Shown: positions 19,091-29,262 of the stretch, one piece after another
Position numbering within the stretch: position 1 is the stretch's first letter
How the letters are laid out: every line of letters starts with the position of its first letter
Assembly (NCBI RefSeq): GCF_010731675.1
Contig: NZ_AP022584.1
Coordinates: 3,162,001-3,226,000, forward strand
From: Mycobacterium marseillense
GTDB taxonomy: Bacteria > Actinomycetota > Actinomycetes > Mycobacteriales > Mycobacteriaceae
DNA: 64,000 nt
Reading direction: 5' to 3'
The notes under the pieces: generated by a model
What the model saw: the letters and a program-made list of their open reading frames with translations, nothing else
The model's database searches: none
Told to the model about the DNA's origin: nothing
Position numbers and translations under genes: made by a program

Positions 19091-20422
19091 TCAGGCGGAC
19101 GACTCGTCCCGGGTGACCTCTGGCAGGCGGGCGTCCAGCGCCCCGGCCCGCCGCATCGCCCCCAGCGGGTCGGCGTAGAGCCCGGACAGCGACACGGTCC
19201 CCGCGCCGGCCTCCTGCACCCGGTTGCCGAAGGCGGTGAGGCGGATGTCGCGCGGCCCCAGCACCGAGCGGGCGGCGAACGCCGCCTCCACTTGCTCCAT
19301 CGCCTCGGGGTATTCGGTGAACGCCTGTCCGCCGACCACCAGCTCATCGGGGTTGAGCATGTCGCGCAGCAACGCCACCGCCTCGCCGAGCACCCGGCCC
19401 CGCTCGGCGAGCAGATCCTTGGCCTGCTGGTTGCCGGCGCGCACCACCCGCAACAGGTCGGCGATGCCGGTGGCGGGCCCGTTGCCGCGGTTCGCCGGGG
19501 CGAACGGCAGGATGCGCTGCTGGCGGGCGACGGCCACCACGGCCTCGTCGCTGACGGTGGTTTCCAGCGCTCCGGTGCCGCCGAGCAGCTCGGAGTGGGC
19601 GGGCAGGCTCGCGATGGTGCCCGGGCCGCTGGACGGGCAGTGCACCCGCCCGCCGATCACCAGCGCATAGCCGACGGTTTCGCGGGCGTAGACGTACAGG
19701 CTGGTCGGCGAGCTGGGCAGGAACCGCCGCATGCCCAGCAGCAGCTCGGCTCCGGCCATGGCGTCCACGTGCGAGGCCACCGAGACCGGCAGGCCGAGCG
19801 CGTCGGCCAGCACCTGGCCGACCGGCGCCTGCCGCCAGCCCAACCGCGGGTGGTCCACCTGGCCGGTGGCGCCGTCGACGGTGCCACCGATGGCGACCCC
19901 GACCCACAGCGGCCGCCGCCGATGCCAACGGCGCAGATATCGGCGAGCGCTGTCGGCCAGCGACGCCAGCGCGGGCCCGGCCGGGTTGCGCGGCGTGGGG
20001 GTCTCGACGGTGTCGAGGGTGCGGCCGAACAGGTCGGCGGCCACGATGCTGGTGGTGCGCGCGCCGATGTGCATGCCTAGCGTCACGAACGGCTCGTGGT
20101 TGACCTCCACCGGCACGCGCGGGCGGCCGATCGCGCCGGAGACGGCCAGGTCGGCCCGCTCCCGCAGCAGACCGGCCTCCAGCAACGCGATGACCTGACG
20201 GTTGACCGTGGCGATGCTCAGCGAGGTGACGCCGGCGATGACGTCGCGGCCGACGGGCCCGCGCAGCCGGACCGCCCGGAAGACGGAGGCCGCCGCGGAG
20301 TCGGGGATGTGCAGGGCCGGCGGCACGATCTGCCGTCGCACCGAGCGATGGCCCTTTTGGCCGGAGTAGCCGACGACGCGGCTAGGCGAAAGATGGGTAT
20401 GGGTGAGGGTATTGGTAGGCAC
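19091..20422 (-). CDS. ROK-family transcriptional regulator (Rv0485-like)
   Basis: The GTG at 20422, preceded by AAAGGACG, gives 443 aa; an open extension to 20641 crosses a likely promoter region. The N-terminal winged helix covers FRAVRLRGPVGRDVIAGVTSLSIATVNRQVIALLEAGLL. The C-terminal ROK domain has MHIGARTTSIVAADLFG and the LNPDELVVGG segment. Rv0485 is reported to regulate pe13/ppe18 in M. tuberculosis. Here it immediately precedes mshA and probably shares its transcript. Confidence 0.88.
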   Translation of the reverse strand: MPTNTLTHTHLSPSRVVGYSGQKGHRSVRRQIVPPALHIPDSAAASVFRAVRLRGPVGRDVIAGVTSLSIATVNRQVIALLEAGLLRERADLAVSGAIGRPRVPVEVNHEPFVTLGMHIGARTTSIVAADLFGRTLDTVETPTPRNPAGPALASLADSARRYLRRWHRRRPLWVGVAIGGTVDGATGQVDHPRLGWRQAPVGQVLADALGLPVSVASHVDAMAGAELLLGMRRFLPSSPTSLYVYARETVGYALVIGGRVHCPSSGPGTIASLPAHSELLGGTGALETTVSDEAVVAVARQQRILPFAPANRGNGPATGIADLLRVVRAGNQQAKDLLAERGRVLGEAVALLRDMLNPDELVVGGQAFTEYPEAMEQVEAAFAARSVLGPRDIRLTAFGNRVQEAGAGTVSLSGLYADPLGAMRRAGALDARLPEVTRDESSA

Positions 20423-20600
20423 GAGCGTCCTTTGTCCGAATTTTGCTGGCCATCTTGGCCACACCTGGCATGGGGTCAGGAGCGGCAAAGTGCGCAGCAA
20501 CAACACGCACCCGCCGCGCACAGACACGCGGCGGTGGTGATGTCGGACAGGGCGCTGTGAAGCACAGGGAAAATTTAGCACGTTCACTAAGGTTGTTTCG

Positions 20601-21350
20601 ATGGTTAAAACTGGCAGGAATGAACGCGTCGCGGTGATCACGGGAGCCAGCTCCGGAATCGGCGCGGCGACCGCTCGAAACCTGGCTGCACAGGGCTTTC
20701 ACGTCGTCGCGGTGGCGCGCCGGGCCGACCGGATCCACGACCTGGCCGAGGAGATCGGCGGCACCGCGATTGTGGCCGATGTCACAGACGACGCCGCCGT
20801 CGACGCGCTGGCGAGCAAATTGAGCCGCGTCGACGTGCTGGTCAACAACGCCGGCGGCGCCCGCGGGCTGGCGCCGGTCGTCGATTCCGACCTCGACCAC
20901 TGGCGATGGATGTGGGAGACCAACGTGATCGGCACGCTGCGGGTCACCCGCGCGTTGCTGCCCAAGCTGATCGAGTCCGGCGACGGGTTGATCGTCACCG
21001 TCACTTCCGTTGCGGCACTTGAGGTTTACGACGGTGGCGCCGGCTATACGGCGGCCAAGCACGGCCAGGGGGCGCTGCACCGCACGTTGCGGGGCGAGTT
21101 ACTGAGCAAACCGGTGCGGCTGACCGAAATCGCGCCGGGGGCGGTCGAAACGGAATTCTCGCTGGTGCGCTTCGACGGCGACCAACAGCGCGCGGACGCC
21201 GTCTACACCGGCATCACCCCGTTGGTGGCCGACGACGTGGCCGAAGTGATCGGATTCGTCGCCTCGCGGCCGGCCCACGTCGATCTGGACCTGATCGTGA
21301 TGAAGCCGCGCGACCAGGCGTCGGCCAGTCGCTTTAACCGCCGGGGGTAG
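20601..21350 (+). CDS. Short-chain dehydrogenase/reductase (Rv0484c-like)
   Basis: The 249-aa classical SDR has the cofactor motif [14 protein letters not shown], the NNAG motif and the catalytic YTAAK at Tyr-x-x-x-Lys following a Ser in [15 protein letters not shown]. The [14 protein letters not shown] [11 protein letters not shown] after strand two suggests an NADP preference. It is divergent to the ROK regulator and convergent on lprQ, overlapping its 3' end by 17 bp. The substrate is unknown. Confidence 0.88.
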   Translation: MVKTGRNERVAVITGASSGIGAATARNLAAQGFHVVAVARRADRIHDLAEEIGGTAIVADVTDDAAVDALASKLSRVDVLVNNAGGARGLAPVVDSDLDHWRWMWETNVIGTLRVTRALLPKLIESGDGLIVTVTSVAALEVYDGGAGYTAAKHGQGALHRTLRGELLSKPVRLTEIAPGAVETEFSLVRFDGDQQRADAVYTGITPLVADDVAEVIGFVASRPAHVDLDLIVMKPRDQASASRFNRRG

Positions 21351-22659
21351 CCGGGCCGGTGGTGGCCGGCGTCGTCGTGGTCGGGGTGCCCGACAGCGTC
21401 GGCGCGTTGGACGGCGTCACCGGCGCGGTGACCGGGATCTGCGTCGACGGCGGGTGCGCGGTGGGCGGCGGCAACGCGGACATGGCCACCCAGGTGTCCC
21501 AGTCCACGGCCCAGTCCCAGATGTCGCCGTCGGAGTAGGACAGCTGGATCGTGCTCCCGGTGACTTCGACCGGGTCGCCGTAGATCGCCGTCTGGTAGTA
21601 CTGCTCGGCGTCGTTGGTGGACAGGTTGATGCAGCCGTTGGTGACGTTGGTGTTGCCCTGCGCGCCCGCGCTCGCCGGGTTGGCGTGGATGAACTCGCCG
21701 TTGTTGGAGATCCGCACCGCCCAGCGTTCGTGGATGTGGTTGTAGCCGGCCGCCGGGTTGGACATGTAGAAGTCGGCGTACTTCTCGCTGACCACGTGGA
21801 TGCCGTTGCGGGTGACGTTGCGCGCCTTGTCGGCTTCGCCGTAGCTGCACGGGAAGTCCATGATGACGCCCTCGTCGCGGACCACCTGGATGCGGTGCGA
21901 CGAGACCTCGGCCTTGACCACCTGCCGGCGGCCGATCTGGATGTTCAGCGAGATGTCCTCGGCGCCGTACGCGCTGTCGCCGAAGGGCAGTCCGTAGAGC
22001 TTGGCGTCGACGTTGACCGTGGTGCCCGCGGGGTAGTACTCGCGGGTGCGCCAGTGCGCGCGGGCGCCGGCCGCCTCGTCGGGCAGCCAGGCCCAACTGC
22101 CCTCGACGGGCGGATTGGTGGTGACGGTGAGCGCCCGTTCGACGGCGGCCTTGTCGGTGATCGGGGCGTCGAACTGCAGGATGATCGGTGCCGCGACGCC
22201 GACGGTCTGGCCGTCGGCCAGCTGGAACGCCCCACCGATCTTTTTGCTGGGCGACACCGTGGTGAATTTGCCCGCGACCGGGACCGCCTTGCCGTCGTGC
22301 CCGACGGCCGAGCCGCTCCACGTGTAGGTCATGTCGTAGCCGAGGGGTTCGGAGGTCGTGTAGACGGTCCGGTCCTGGTTGAACGTTCCGGTGACGACTT
22401 TGCCCGACGAATTCGACAGCGTGACGTGCTGAAACCACCCGTCGCTCACCTGGACGCTGACCGGGGCGATCGGCACGACGTTGCGGGTGGCGTCAGCGGG
22501 CTGGTACTTCAGCTGCAGCGCCGGCTGCTCTTTCTTTTCGGCTTGTTTCGCGGAGGTGCCGCTGCAGGCGGCCAAGGCATTGGGAGCGAGCACGCCGAGC
22601 CCGAGGGTCGCCAAAGCCACGCGCCGATTGAACGGCCGCGGGGCGCGGGACGGGGTCAC
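21334..22659 (-). CDS. lprQ: L,D-transpeptidase lipoprotein LprQ (LdtMt5-like)
   Basis: With GTG at 22659 the protein has 441 aa; the frame stays open far upstream through murB, so the start is approximate. The signal peptide ends in a lipobox LAAC ([18 protein letters not shown]). Two Ig-like domains precede a YkuD catalytic domain with [11 protein letters not shown] and VTNGCINLS carrying the catalytic Cys. A Pro/Thr-rich tail follows. It makes 3-3 cross-links in peptidoglycan. The catalytic motif has Asn in place of the usual His before Gly-Cys, as I recall for LdtMt5. It follows murB on the same strand. Confidence 0.92.
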   Translation of the reverse strand: MTPSRAPRPFNRRVALATLGLGVLAPNALAACSGTSAKQAEKKEQPALQLKYQPADATRNVVPIAPVSVQVSDGWFQHVTLSNSSGKVVTGTFNQDRTVYTTSEPLGYDMTYTWSGSAVGHDGKAVPVAGKFTTVSPSKKIGGAFQLADGQTVGVAAPIILQFDAPITDKAAVERALTVTTNPPVEGSWAWLPDEAAGARAHWRTREYYPAGTTVNVDAKLYGLPFGDSAYGAEDISLNIQIGRRQVVKAEVSSHRIQVVRDEGVIMDFPCSYGEADKARNVTRNGIHVVSEKYADFYMSNPAAGYNHIHERWAVRISNNGEFIHANPASAGAQGNTNVTNGCINLSTNDAEQYYQTAIYGDPVEVTGSTIQLSYSDGDIWDWAVDWDTWVAMSALPPPTAHPPSTQIPVTAPVTPSNAPTLSGTPTTTTPATTGPATPGG

Positions 22660-22724
22660 GAAAATCAAAGATACCGGGGAAAATCCACCAACCCGGCCGC
22701 GACAAATCGGGGTTCGGCACACGT

Positions 22725-22739
22725 CGGCAAATTTTGCCG
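22725..22739. promoter_or_regulatory. 15-bp palindrome just after the murB stop
   Basis: Arms CGGCAAA and TTTGCCG flank a single T directly after the murB stop and about 65 bp before the lprQ start. It could be a protein-binding dyad for lprQ expression or a weak terminator. Position is within one base. Confidence 0.35.
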
Positions 22740-23858
22740 CTACAGCCTGCACCCCAGCAGGACGGGCTCGGGGATCAGTGTGACACCAAACACAGCCCGG
22801 ACCCCGTCGCGGATGGCGCGGGCCAGCGCTATCACGTCCTCGGCGCTGGCCCCGCCGCGGTTGGTCAGCGCCAGAGCGTGCTTGGTGGACAACCGGCACG
22901 GCGCCTCGGACCCGCCCGGTCCCGGCTGCGGATAGCCCTTGCCGAAGCCGGCCCGCTCCACCAACCAGCCGGCGGCAAGCTTGACACCGTCGGGAGCCGG
23001 GTAGTTCGGGACGGGCCCGCCCACGCTCGCGGCCAGTCGCTCGTAGACGTCGGGGGCGACGACCGGGTTGGTGAAGAACGAACCCACGCTCCAGGTGTCG
23101 TGATCGGCCGCGTCGAGCACCATGCCCTTGCCCGCCCGCAAGGTCAGCACCGCCTCGCGAACCGCGCGCGGGTCGGCGCGCTCGCCGATATTCACCTTCA
23201 GCGCGGCCGCCAATTCCCCGTAGCGCATCGGCGCGCTGCGCCCCGATGGGTCCAGCGCGAATTCCACTTCCAGTACGACGGAAGGGGTTTCGAACCCGCC
23301 GCCGCCACTGCGTTTGAACACGCTGGTGCGGTAGCCGAAGCCCAACTCGCTGCCCGGCACCCAGCGCGCCTCGCCGCTGGCGCGATCGAGCACCCGGACC
23401 CGCGTGAGGGTGTCGGACACCTCCGCGCCGTAGGCCCCGACATTCTGCACCGGGGTGGCCCCGGCCGAGCCGGGAATCCCGGACAGGCATTCCAGCCCGC
23501 CGAGGCCGTGCTCGATGGCGGTGACCACCACGTCGTCCCACACCGCGCCCGCCTGCGCGCGGACCAGGTTGCCGTCGACGGTGATGCCGTCGTTGGCCAG
23601 CCGCACGGCGGTCAGGTCCGCGCATGTGTCGGAGATCACCAGGTTGGAGCCACCGGCGAACACCAGCACCGGGTCGCCTTGTCCGGCACGGGTTTCGGCG
23701 TCCAGGTGCCCCAGCGTGGCGACGACCTGATCGCTGTTCGTGCAGGTGACGAGGCGCCGTGCGATCGGTCCGACCCGCAGGGTCGTCAGCGGCGCCAGTG
23801 GCACCGATTCGGCCACCGACGCGCCGGCGAACACCGAACCGGCACCGCTGGATTTCAT
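22740..23858 (-). CDS. murB: UDP-N-acetylenolpyruvoylglucosamine reductase
   Basis: The 372-aa flavoenzyme reduces UDP-GlcNAc-enolpyruvate to UDP-MurNAc, the second committed step of peptidoglycan synthesis in the cytoplasm. The FAD-binding motif is [12 protein letters not shown], with [19 protein letters not shown], and the catalytic Ser region is [12 protein letters not shown]. The C-terminal [18 protein letters not shown] block completes the fold. It matches Rv0482 and lies upstream of lprQ, linking precursor synthesis with cross-linking. Confidence 0.96.
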   Translation of the reverse strand: MKSSGAGSVFAGASVAESVPLAPLTTLRVGPIARRLVTCTNSDQVVATLGHLDAETRAGQGDPVLVFAGGSNLVISDTCADLTAVRLANDGITVDGNLVRAQAGAVWDDVVVTAIEHGLGGLECLSGIPGSAGATPVQNVGAYGAEVSDTLTRVRVLDRASGEARWVPGSELGFGYRTSVFKRSGGGGFETPSVVLEVEFALDPSGRSAPMRYGELAAALKVNIGERADPRAVREAVLTLRAGKGMVLDAADHDTWSVGSFFTNPVVAPDVYERLAASVGGPVPNYPAPDGVKLAAGWLVERAGFGKGYPQPGPGGSEAPCRLSTKHALALTNRGGASAEDVIALARAIRDGVRAVFGVTLIPEPVLLGCRL

Positions 23859-23884
23859 CGTCCGTAACGGTAGCCTGACCTGCT

Positions 23885-24409
23885 ATGCCGCGTTCATTCG
23901 ACTTGTCGGCCGACTACGACGGCAGCGTTGACGAGGTGCACCGGGCCTTCACCGATGCGAACTACTGGCGGGCCAGGCTGGCCGGATCCGGCGTCGACGT
24001 CGCCACGCTGGAGTCGATGCGGGTCGGCGGGGAAACCGGCGACGACGACTCCGTCGAGGTCGTCACGCTGCAGGTGATCCGCAGCGACAAGCTCCCGGGG
24101 ATGGTCACCCAGTTGCACAGCGGCGACCTGCGTATCCGGCGCGAGGAGACGTGGGGACCGGTGAGCGACGGGGCGGCGACGGGTTCGGTCGTGGGCTCGA
24201 TCGTGGACGCGCCGGTGAACCTGGAGGGCACCGCCGCCCTGGAGCCGATCGGGCGGACCGGCGGCGCCCGGTTGACGTTCCGGGCCACCGTCCACGTGCG
24301 TGTCCCGATCATCGGCGGCAAGTTGGAGAACATCATCGGCGCCCGACTGGCCGAGCTGATCGCCGCCGAACAGCGCTTCACCACGGAGTGGATCGCCAAA
24401 ACAGCCTGA
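23885..24409 (+). CDS. DUF2505 family protein (Rv0481c-like)
   Basis: The 174-aa protein begins [22 protein letters not shown], typical of the DUF2505 START/SRPBCC-like fold that binds hydrophobic ligands. It has the same length as Rv0481c. No catalytic residues are evident. It is divergent from murB with only 26 bp between the starts and lies 26 bp before the nitrilase-like gene. Confidence 0.83.
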   Translation: MPRSFDLSADYDGSVDEVHRAFTDANYWRARLAGSGVDVATLESMRVGGETGDDDSVEVVTLQVIRSDKLPGMVTQLHSGDLRIRREETWGPVSDGAATGSVVGSIVDAPVNLEGTAALEPIGRTGGARLTFRATVHVRVPIIGGKLENIIGARLAELIAAEQRFTTEWIAKTA

Positions 24410-24435
24410 GGCCTCACGGGCCTAAGCTGGCCCTC

Positions 24436-25272
24436 ATGCGAATCGCCCTGGCGCAGATCCTCAGCGGCACCGAGCCCGCAGCAAATTTGCAGCTGGTGCG
24501 CGACTACAGCCGCCGCGCCGCCGACGCGGGCGCGCAACTGGTGGTGTTCCCGGAGGCGACCATGTGCCGGTTCGGTGTCCCGCTGGGACCGATCGCGGAG
24601 CCGCTCGACGGTCCCTGGGCCGACGGGGTGCGGAGCATCGCGGCCGAATCGAAGATCACCGTCGTCGCCGGCATGTTCACCCCGTCGGGTGACGGGCGGG
24701 TGAAGAACACGCTGCTCGCGGCCGGCCCGGGCGATCCCGATCAGCCCGGCGCCCACTACGACAAGATCCACCTCTACGACGCGTTCGGCTTCACCGAATC
24801 GCGCACGGTCGCGCCGGGACGCGAGCCGGTGGTGATCACGGTCGACGGCGTCGGGGTCGGATTGACCGTTTGCTACGACATCCGCTTTCCAGAGCTCTAC
24901 ACCGAACTGGCCCGCCGCGGCGCCCAGGTGATCGCCGTCTGCGCGTCCTGGGGCGCGGGCCCGGGCAAACTCGACCAGTGGACGCTGCTGGCCCGCGCCC
25001 GCGCGCTCGACTCGATGAGCTACGTCGTCGCCGCCGGTCAGGCGGACCCCGGTGCCGCGCAGGCGGAACGCGGATCCGGCGCACCGACCGGGGTCGGGGG
25101 AAGCCTGGTCGTTTCGCCGCTGGGCGAGGTTGTCGCGGCGGCCGGCGCGGAACCGCAGCTCGTGGTGGCCGACGTCGACGTCGACCGGGTCGCCGAGGCG
25201 CGCAAGGCCATCGCAGTCCTTAGCAACCGCTCGGCCTTTGCTCAGGTCGATAAGGCAGAATCGGTACGGTGA
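24436..25272 (+). CDS. Nitrilase/amidohydrolase superfamily protein (Rv0480c-like)
   Basis: The ATG at 24436 (MRIALAQILSG) gives 278 aa; a longer frame overlapping the DUF2505 gene is rejected. The Glu-Lys-Cys triad is visible: VVFPEATMC (Glu), DKIHLYDAFGF (Lys) and GLTVCYDIRFPELY (Cys). Members such as Nit1-type omega-amidases hydrolyse small amides. The substrate is not determined. The stop overlaps the GTG of the next gene by 4 bp. Confidence 0.9.
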   Translation: MRIALAQILSGTEPAANLQLVRDYSRRAADAGAQLVVFPEATMCRFGVPLGPIAEPLDGPWADGVRSIAAESKITVVAGMFTPSGDGRVKNTLLAAGPGDPDQPGAHYDKIHLYDAFGFTESRTVAPGREPVVITVDGVGVGLTVCYDIRFPELYTELARRGAQVIAVCASWGAGPGKLDQWTLLARARALDSMSYVVAAGQADPGAAQAERGSGAPTGVGGSLVVSPLGEVVAAAGAEPQLVVADVDVDRVAEARKAIAVLSNRSAFAQVDKAESVR

Positions 25273-26342
25273 CGAACCCACAAGGACCCCCGAACCAGGA
25301 CCCGTCGAAGTGGGCCCGTCCCTCCAACCAGGGACCGTTCGGCCAGCCCCCCACGGAACGGCCCACCGAGCGGATCAGCACCGGCGGCCCGGGTCAGCCG
25401 CCCCCGCCCCCGCCCCCGCCGCCGCCCACTCAGGGGCCCCCGCCCACTCAGGGTCCCCCGCCGGGTCAGACCGAGCGGTTCGGGACGCCCCAGCCGAACA
25501 TGCAGCAGCGTGGTTATCCGCCGCCGCCCACCCCGCCCGCCGGCCCGACGGAGCGGCTGGCCACCCAGCCCGGTGACGACACCACGTCGGGAAAGAAGAA
25601 GCGCCGCTTCGGCCGTGACCCGGTGTCGGTCCTGCTGATCTTCATCATCGTGTTCGCGCTGATCATCGCCGGGCTCATCGGGGCCGAGCTATACGTGCGC
25701 CACGTCGCGGACACCAAGGTCGCCCAGGCGGTGGCCTGTGAGGTCAAGGACCAGGCGACCGCGTCCTTCGGGGTGACGCCCCTGATGCTCTGGCAGCAGG
25801 CGACCAAGCACTACACCAACATCTCGGTGCAGACGGCCGGCAACAACATCCGCGATGCCAAGGGCATGAAGCTCTCGCTCAACATCAACGACGTCCGGAT
25901 CAAGGACACGGGCAACTCGAAGGGCACCATCGGCTCGCTGGACGCCACCATCAGCTGGACCAGTGACGGCATCAAGCAGTCGGTGCAGAACGCGATCCCG
26001 GTTCTGGGCCCGTTCGTCACCAACACCGTGACCACGCATCCCGCCGACGGCACCGTCGAGCTGAAGGGCATGTTGGACAACATCACCGCCAAGCCGGTGG
26101 TGGATGGCACCGGGCTGAAGCTGCAAATCGTCAGCTTCAACGCGCTCGGGTTCACGATGCCCAAGGAATCCGTGCAGTCGACGCTGGACGACTTCACCTC
26201 GAACCTGACCAAGAACTACCCGCTGGGCATCCACGCGGACAGCGTGAAGGTCACCGACGAGGGTGTGACCAGCCACTTCTCGACGCGCAATGCCAGCATC
26301 CCCGCCGGCGACAACAACAATCCCTGCTTCGCCAACCTCTGA
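25269..26342 (+). CDS. Pro-rich membrane-anchored DUF2993 (LmeA-like) protein (Rv0479c-like)
   Basis: The 357-aa protein starts with GTG 25269 in a GTGA overlap with the nitrilase-like gene. Residues 1-115 are rich in Pro, Gly and Gln with repeated PPPTQGP units. One transmembrane helix (about 122-145: VSVLLIFIIVFALIIAGLIG) follows a basic KKKRRFGRD patch. The outer part has the DUF2993 pattern, related to the periplasmic lipid-binding protein LmeA. It probably binds a lipid at the cell surface. Confidence 0.85.
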   Translation: MTNPQGPPNQDPSKWARPSNQGPFGQPPTERPTERISTGGPGQPPPPPPPPPPTQGPPPTQGPPPGQTERFGTPQPNMQQRGYPPPPTPPAGPTERLATQPGDDTTSGKKKRRFGRDPVSVLLIFIIVFALIIAGLIGAELYVRHVADTKVAQAVACEVKDQATASFGVTPLMLWQQATKHYTNISVQTAGNNIRDAKGMKLSLNINDVRIKDTGNSKGTIGSLDATISWTSDGIKQSVQNAIPVLGPFVTNTVTTHPADGTVELKGMLDNITAKPVVDGTGLKLQIVSFNALGFTMPKESVQSTLDDFTSNLTKNYPLGIHADSVKVTDEGVTSHFSTRNASIPAGDNNNPCFANL

Positions 26343-26402
26343 CGGTTCAGCCCGTCCGGCGCCAATGCGTACCGGCACGGCACGCTGAGAAGCCGGACAG
26401 GT

Positions 26403-27080
26403 TCAGCCGAGCCCGTCGAGCACTGCCCGGGTGCCCGAAAGGCCCAGCCGGGTGGCTCCGGCGTCCAGCATCGCGAGCGCGTCGGCGGCGGTGCGGATGC
26501 CACCGCTGGCCTTCACGCCGAGCCGGCCCCCGACCGTCTCGGCCATCAGCGCGACGGCCTGCGCGGTCGCGCCGCCGGTCGGGTGAAACCCGGTCGAGGT
26601 CTTGACGAAGTCCGCGCCGGCGTCTTCGGCGGCGCGGCACACCCGCGCCAGCGTGCGCTCGTCGGCCAGCGCCAGCAGCGCTGAGGACTCCACGATCACC
26701 TTGAGCACGGCGCCGCCGACAGCACCGCGCACCGTCTGGATGTCGGAGCGCACCGCATCGATGTCGCCGGCCAGCGCCGCGCCGACGTCGATGACCATGT
26801 CGATCTCGCAGGCGCCGGCGGCGACGGCCAGGGCGGCCTCGTGCGCCTTGACCGCCGAAACATGCTTGCCCGACGGGAATCCCGCCACGCTGGCCACCCG
26901 CACGCCCGCGCCGGCGCGCACCGCGACGGGAACCATCGACGGCGAAACGCAGACCGCGTACGCGCCCAGTTCGGCCGCTTCGACGACCAGGGCGGCCACG
27001 TCGGCGGCGGTGGCTTCGGGTTTGAGCAGGGTGTGGTCGACGAACGCCGCCAACTCCGCCCGGGTGGGGTGGCTGGTCAT
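26403..27080 (-). CDS. deoC: Deoxyribose-phosphate aldolase
   Basis: The 225-aa class I aldolase starts at ATG 27080 ([23 protein letters not shown]). The Schiff-base Lys is in DFVKTSTGF and the second Lys in [10 protein letters not shown]. It cleaves 2-deoxyribose-5-phosphate to glyceraldehyde-3-phosphate and acetaldehyde. It matches Rv0478. Its start overlaps the stop of the DUF2599 gene by 4 bp, so translation is coupled. Confidence 0.96.
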   Translation of the reverse strand: MTSHPTRAELAAFVDHTLLKPEATAADVAALVVEAAELGAYAVCVSPSMVPVAVRAGAGVRVASVAGFPSGKHVSAVKAHEAALAVAAGACEIDMVIDVGAALAGDIDAVRSDIQTVRGAVGGAVLKVIVESSALLALADERTLARVCRAAEDAGADFVKTSTGFHPTGGATAQAVALMAETVGGRLGVKASGGIRTAADALAMLDAGATRLGLSGTRAVLDGLG

Positions 27081-27526
27081 CCGAACGATTCTTCCCGACC
27101 GCCCGGATTGCAGTCGGAGGCAACCATTTCGGCGTCGTCGACGACCGGGCGCCATGGCTCCAGGTTCCAGCTGGTCTTGCCGGGCCGAGCCAGTTCGCCG
27201 AACTGCCAGTGGCACAGGAACTGCGCGCGCATCCCGGGAGTGTCCGCATCGGGAGCCAGGGCGAGCACCTCGGCCCAGGCCTCGTCGGCCCACGCCATGC
27301 TCGTGGGGGCGCGAGAGGCGGTTCGGCCGGCCGCCGTCGGGAAGACCCGCAGGCTGCCGCGGCCCTGCCACTGCACCCACTCGGTGCGGTCGACAAACGG
27401 TGGGGACACTGCGGGCGGGTTCGCCGCGCCGGTGCCGGGGTCGGGATCGGGCGCGGCGATCGCGTGGGGCGGCGGGCAGCACAGGGCGACGAGCGCAACG
27501 GCCAGCGCCGTCAGCAGCACCCTCAT
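27077..27526 (-). CDS. Secreted DUF2599 protein (Rv0477-like)
   Basis: The ATG at 27526 gives 149 aa with a Sec signal peptide ([17 protein letters not shown] to about AIAA). The mature domain starts [20 protein letters not shown], the DUF2599 signature. It has few cysteines and no catalytic motif. It is exported, with unknown function, and its stop overlaps the deoC start. Confidence 0.83.
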   Translation of the reverse strand: MRVLLTALAVALVALCCPPPHAIAAPDPDPGTGAANPPAVSPPFVDRTEWVQWQGRGSLRVFPTAAGRTASRAPTSMAWADEAWAEVLALAPDADTPGMRAQFLCHWQFGELARPGKTSWNLEPWRPVVDDAEMVASDCNPGGREESFG

Positions 27527-27530
27527 GGCG

Positions 27531-27818
27531 CTAGCGCGACTTACCCTGAATTTCCAGGAGTTTGGGCCGCACGTCGACCAGGTACACGCCGGCCGCACAG
27601 GCCGCGATCGCCATGCCGAGCACGCCGAAGACGAACCCCAGGATCGACGTCAGGGCGACGGCCCCGGCCAGGATCAGCAACCACACGGGCTTGGTCAGCT
27701 TGTCGGCGGCGGTGTAGGCGTCGGGCCGCTGGAGCGCGGCGTGCACGAACGCGTAGATCGCCGTGACCAAGACGGCGATCTGCAAAACCAGCATGACGGT
27801 ACCCACGAGGTGGTTCAC
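27531..27818 (-). CDS. Small membrane protein, DUF2516 (Rv0476-like)
   Basis: The 95-aa protein has three hydrophobic segments (about residues 1-26, 44-66 and 68-82) with a basic C-terminus ending in LLEIQGKSR. This matches the DUF2516 family. It lies between hbhA and the DUF2599 gene on the same strand, separated from the latter by 4 bp. Function is unknown. Confidence 0.85.
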   Translation of the reverse strand: MNHLVGTVMLVLQIAVLVTAIYAFVHAALQRPDAYTAADKLTKPVWLLILAGAVALTSILGFVFGVLGMAIAACAAGVYLVDVRPKLLEIQGKSR

Positions 27819-27842
27819 GCCTCAAGCGTAGGCGGGCACCCT

Positions 27843-27882
27843 CCAAAACGTCGACTCCGAGTCACCCGCGGGCGACTCGGAG
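27843..27882 (-). terminator. Terminator downstream of hbhA
   Basis: On the minus strand, CTCCGAGTC and GACTCGGAG arms (27882-27874, 27863-27855) form a 9-bp stem with a 10-nt loop, followed by TCGACGTTTT. It ends the hbhA transcript. The 74-bp duplication begins inside the loop, so one arm has been copied. Confidence 0.65.
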
Positions 27883-28015
27883 CCGAACGTCGTGAAGCGT
27901 CGTACTACTTCTGGGTGACCTTCTTGGCCGCCGCCTTCTTGGCGGGCGACTCGGAGCCGAACGTCGTGAAGCGTCGTACTACTTCTGGGTGACCTTCTTG
28001 GCCGCCGCCTTCTTG
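27868..28015. repeat. Exact 74-bp tandem duplication over the hbhA 3' end
   Basis: Bases 27868-27941 and 27942-28015 are identical by direct comparison. Each copy contains the last codons of hbhA (coding AAAKKVTQK), the stop and the following 3' sequence. The right copy belongs to the live gene; the left copy is an untranslated remnant in the 3' UTR. Confidence 0.9.
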
Positions 28016-28596
28016 GCGGGCGCCTTCTTGGCCGGAGCCTTCTTGGCCGGAGCCTTCTTCGCGGGCGCCTTGCCGACGGCCTTCTGGGCCTTCTTGGCGG
28101 CCGTGTCGGTCTTGCCGGGCAGGTCGATGCCGACCAGCTTGGCGGCACGCTCGCCGACGGCGCGGGTCTGCGACGCGACGGTGCCCAGAGCCTCCTGGGT
28201 CAGCTCGACGGCCTGGTCGACGTAGCCCTCCGCGCGCGCGGAGGCGTCCTCGAACGCCGTCTGGCTGCGCAGCCGCTGCAGGGCCGCCTCGCCGCGCTCG
28301 ACGAGCTCGTTGTACCGGCTGGTCGCCGCCTCCAGGTAGCCCTCGGCGGCCTTGCGCAGCTCGTCGGTGGTGAACTTGTCGCGCAGCTCGGTGAACTGCT
28401 CGGGCAGGTCCTCTTGCAGCCTGGTCAGGCGCGCGCGGCGCTCTTCGACCCGGCTGCGGGTTTCGACGCGGGTCTCCTCGGCGCGCTCGCGCAGGCCGGC
28501 GATCAGGTCGTTAACCGTGGCCAGGGCCAGGTCGGCCGCGCCCAGGGCCGCGAGCAAAGGGGCCCGCAAGTCTTCGATGTTTGAGTTTTCCGCCAT
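27979..28596 (-). CDS. hbhA: Heparin-binding hemagglutinin HbhA
   Basis: The ATG at 28596 ([19 protein letters not shown]) gives 205 aa. Residues about 5-25 are hydrophobic, residues 30-130 are a charged coiled coil, and the C-terminus is a Lys/Ala/Pro repeat region ([12 protein letters not shown] units) that in M. tuberculosis binds heparan sulfate and carries lysine methylation. This is surface adhesin Rv0475. The gene ends inside a 74-bp tandem duplication. The upstream XRE gene lies 210 bp away. Confidence 0.95.
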   Translation of the reverse strand: MAENSNIEDLRAPLLAALGAADLALATVNDLIAGLRERAEETRVETRSRVEERRARLTRLQEDLPEQFTELRDKFTTDELRKAAEGYLEAATSRYNELVERGEAALQRLRSQTAFEDASARAEGYVDQAVELTQEALGTVASQTRAVGERAAKLVGIDLPGKTDTAAKKAQKAVGKAPAKKAPAKKAPAKKAPAKKAAAKKVTQK

Positions 28597-28806
28597 GGTT
28601 TTTCCTTTCATGGTGTGGTTTGGCTTTTGGCGTTATCCGTTGTCACGTGTCTGGTCGGGAAGTTAGGTGCAAACGTCTCCTTCGCAACTGGGGCCGCCAG
28701 AGCCGGGGTATTTCGTCCAGCGCATGAGCTGGAATCGGTAGATCCCTCCCTACGGGGTAACCCGGGCGGCCGGTCGTCTATACATCACCGATCCGAGAGC
28801 GACTGT

Positions 28807-29223
28807 TCACTCGGTGTCGGATTCGGTCGAACACTCCTCGTCGGTGGACTCGTTTTGCTGGGTGAACGAGGCGTAGATGTCGAGCAGAATCTGCTTTTGG
28901 CGCTCGGTGATCGCAGTGTCGGTGACGATCGCGTCCCGCACCTGACTCTTGTCGGTGGGTTCGAGAATCCCGGCGCGCACATAGAGAACCTCGGCGGAAA
29001 CCCGGAGGGCCTTCGCGATCTGGTTCAGGACGTCGGCGGAGGGTTTACGCAATCCACGCTCCACCTGGCTCAAATATGGATTGCTGACCCCGGACTTCTC
29101 GGCGAGTTGCCGCACCGAGACCTGCGCGAGTTCACGCTGGCTGCGGATGAAGCTGCCGATGTCGGAGGCCATGTCGGAGGCAGCGTTGGACACCTTGGCG
29201 GAGAGCTTCTCCTCGGGCGCCAT
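28807..29223 (-). CDS. XRE-family transcriptional regulator (Rv0474-like)
   Basis: The ATG at 29223 (MAPEEKLSAKVSN) gives 138 aa. The HTH_3 domain covers VRQLAEKSGVSNPYLSQVERGLRKPSADVLNQIAKAL. The acidic C-terminus is probably flexible. Rv0474 is reported to be a copper-responsive repressor in M. tuberculosis. A perfect 13-bp inverted repeat overlaps its likely promoter, suggesting autoregulation. It precedes hbhA in the same direction and could also influence it. Confidence 0.88.
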   Translation of the reverse strand: MAPEEKLSAKVSNAASDMASDIGSFIRSQRELAQVSVRQLAEKSGVSNPYLSQVERGLRKPSADVLNQIAKALRVSAEVLYVRAGILEPTDKSQVRDAIVTDTAITERQKQILLDIYASFTQQNESTDEECSTESDTE

Positions 29224-29262
29224 CGGATGCTCCTGGGTCGGGCGGTTGATCTTGACGCCACC

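Noticed and set aside
22660..23625. Upstream in-frame extension of lprQ through murB
   Set aside because: The signal peptide and lipobox mark the true N-terminus near 22659. The extension is the shadow frame of murB.
25420..25470. Short direct repeats in the DUF2993 gene as a possible CRISPR or VNTR
   Set aside because: They encode the Pro/Gln-rich linker PPPTQGP and lie inside a coding region with no spacers.
28022..28066. Repeats in hbhA as a mobile or regulatory repeat
   Set aside because: The GCCTTCTTGGCCGGA repeats encode the Lys/Ala/Pro heparin-binding tail. Only the 74-bp duplication outside this is notable.
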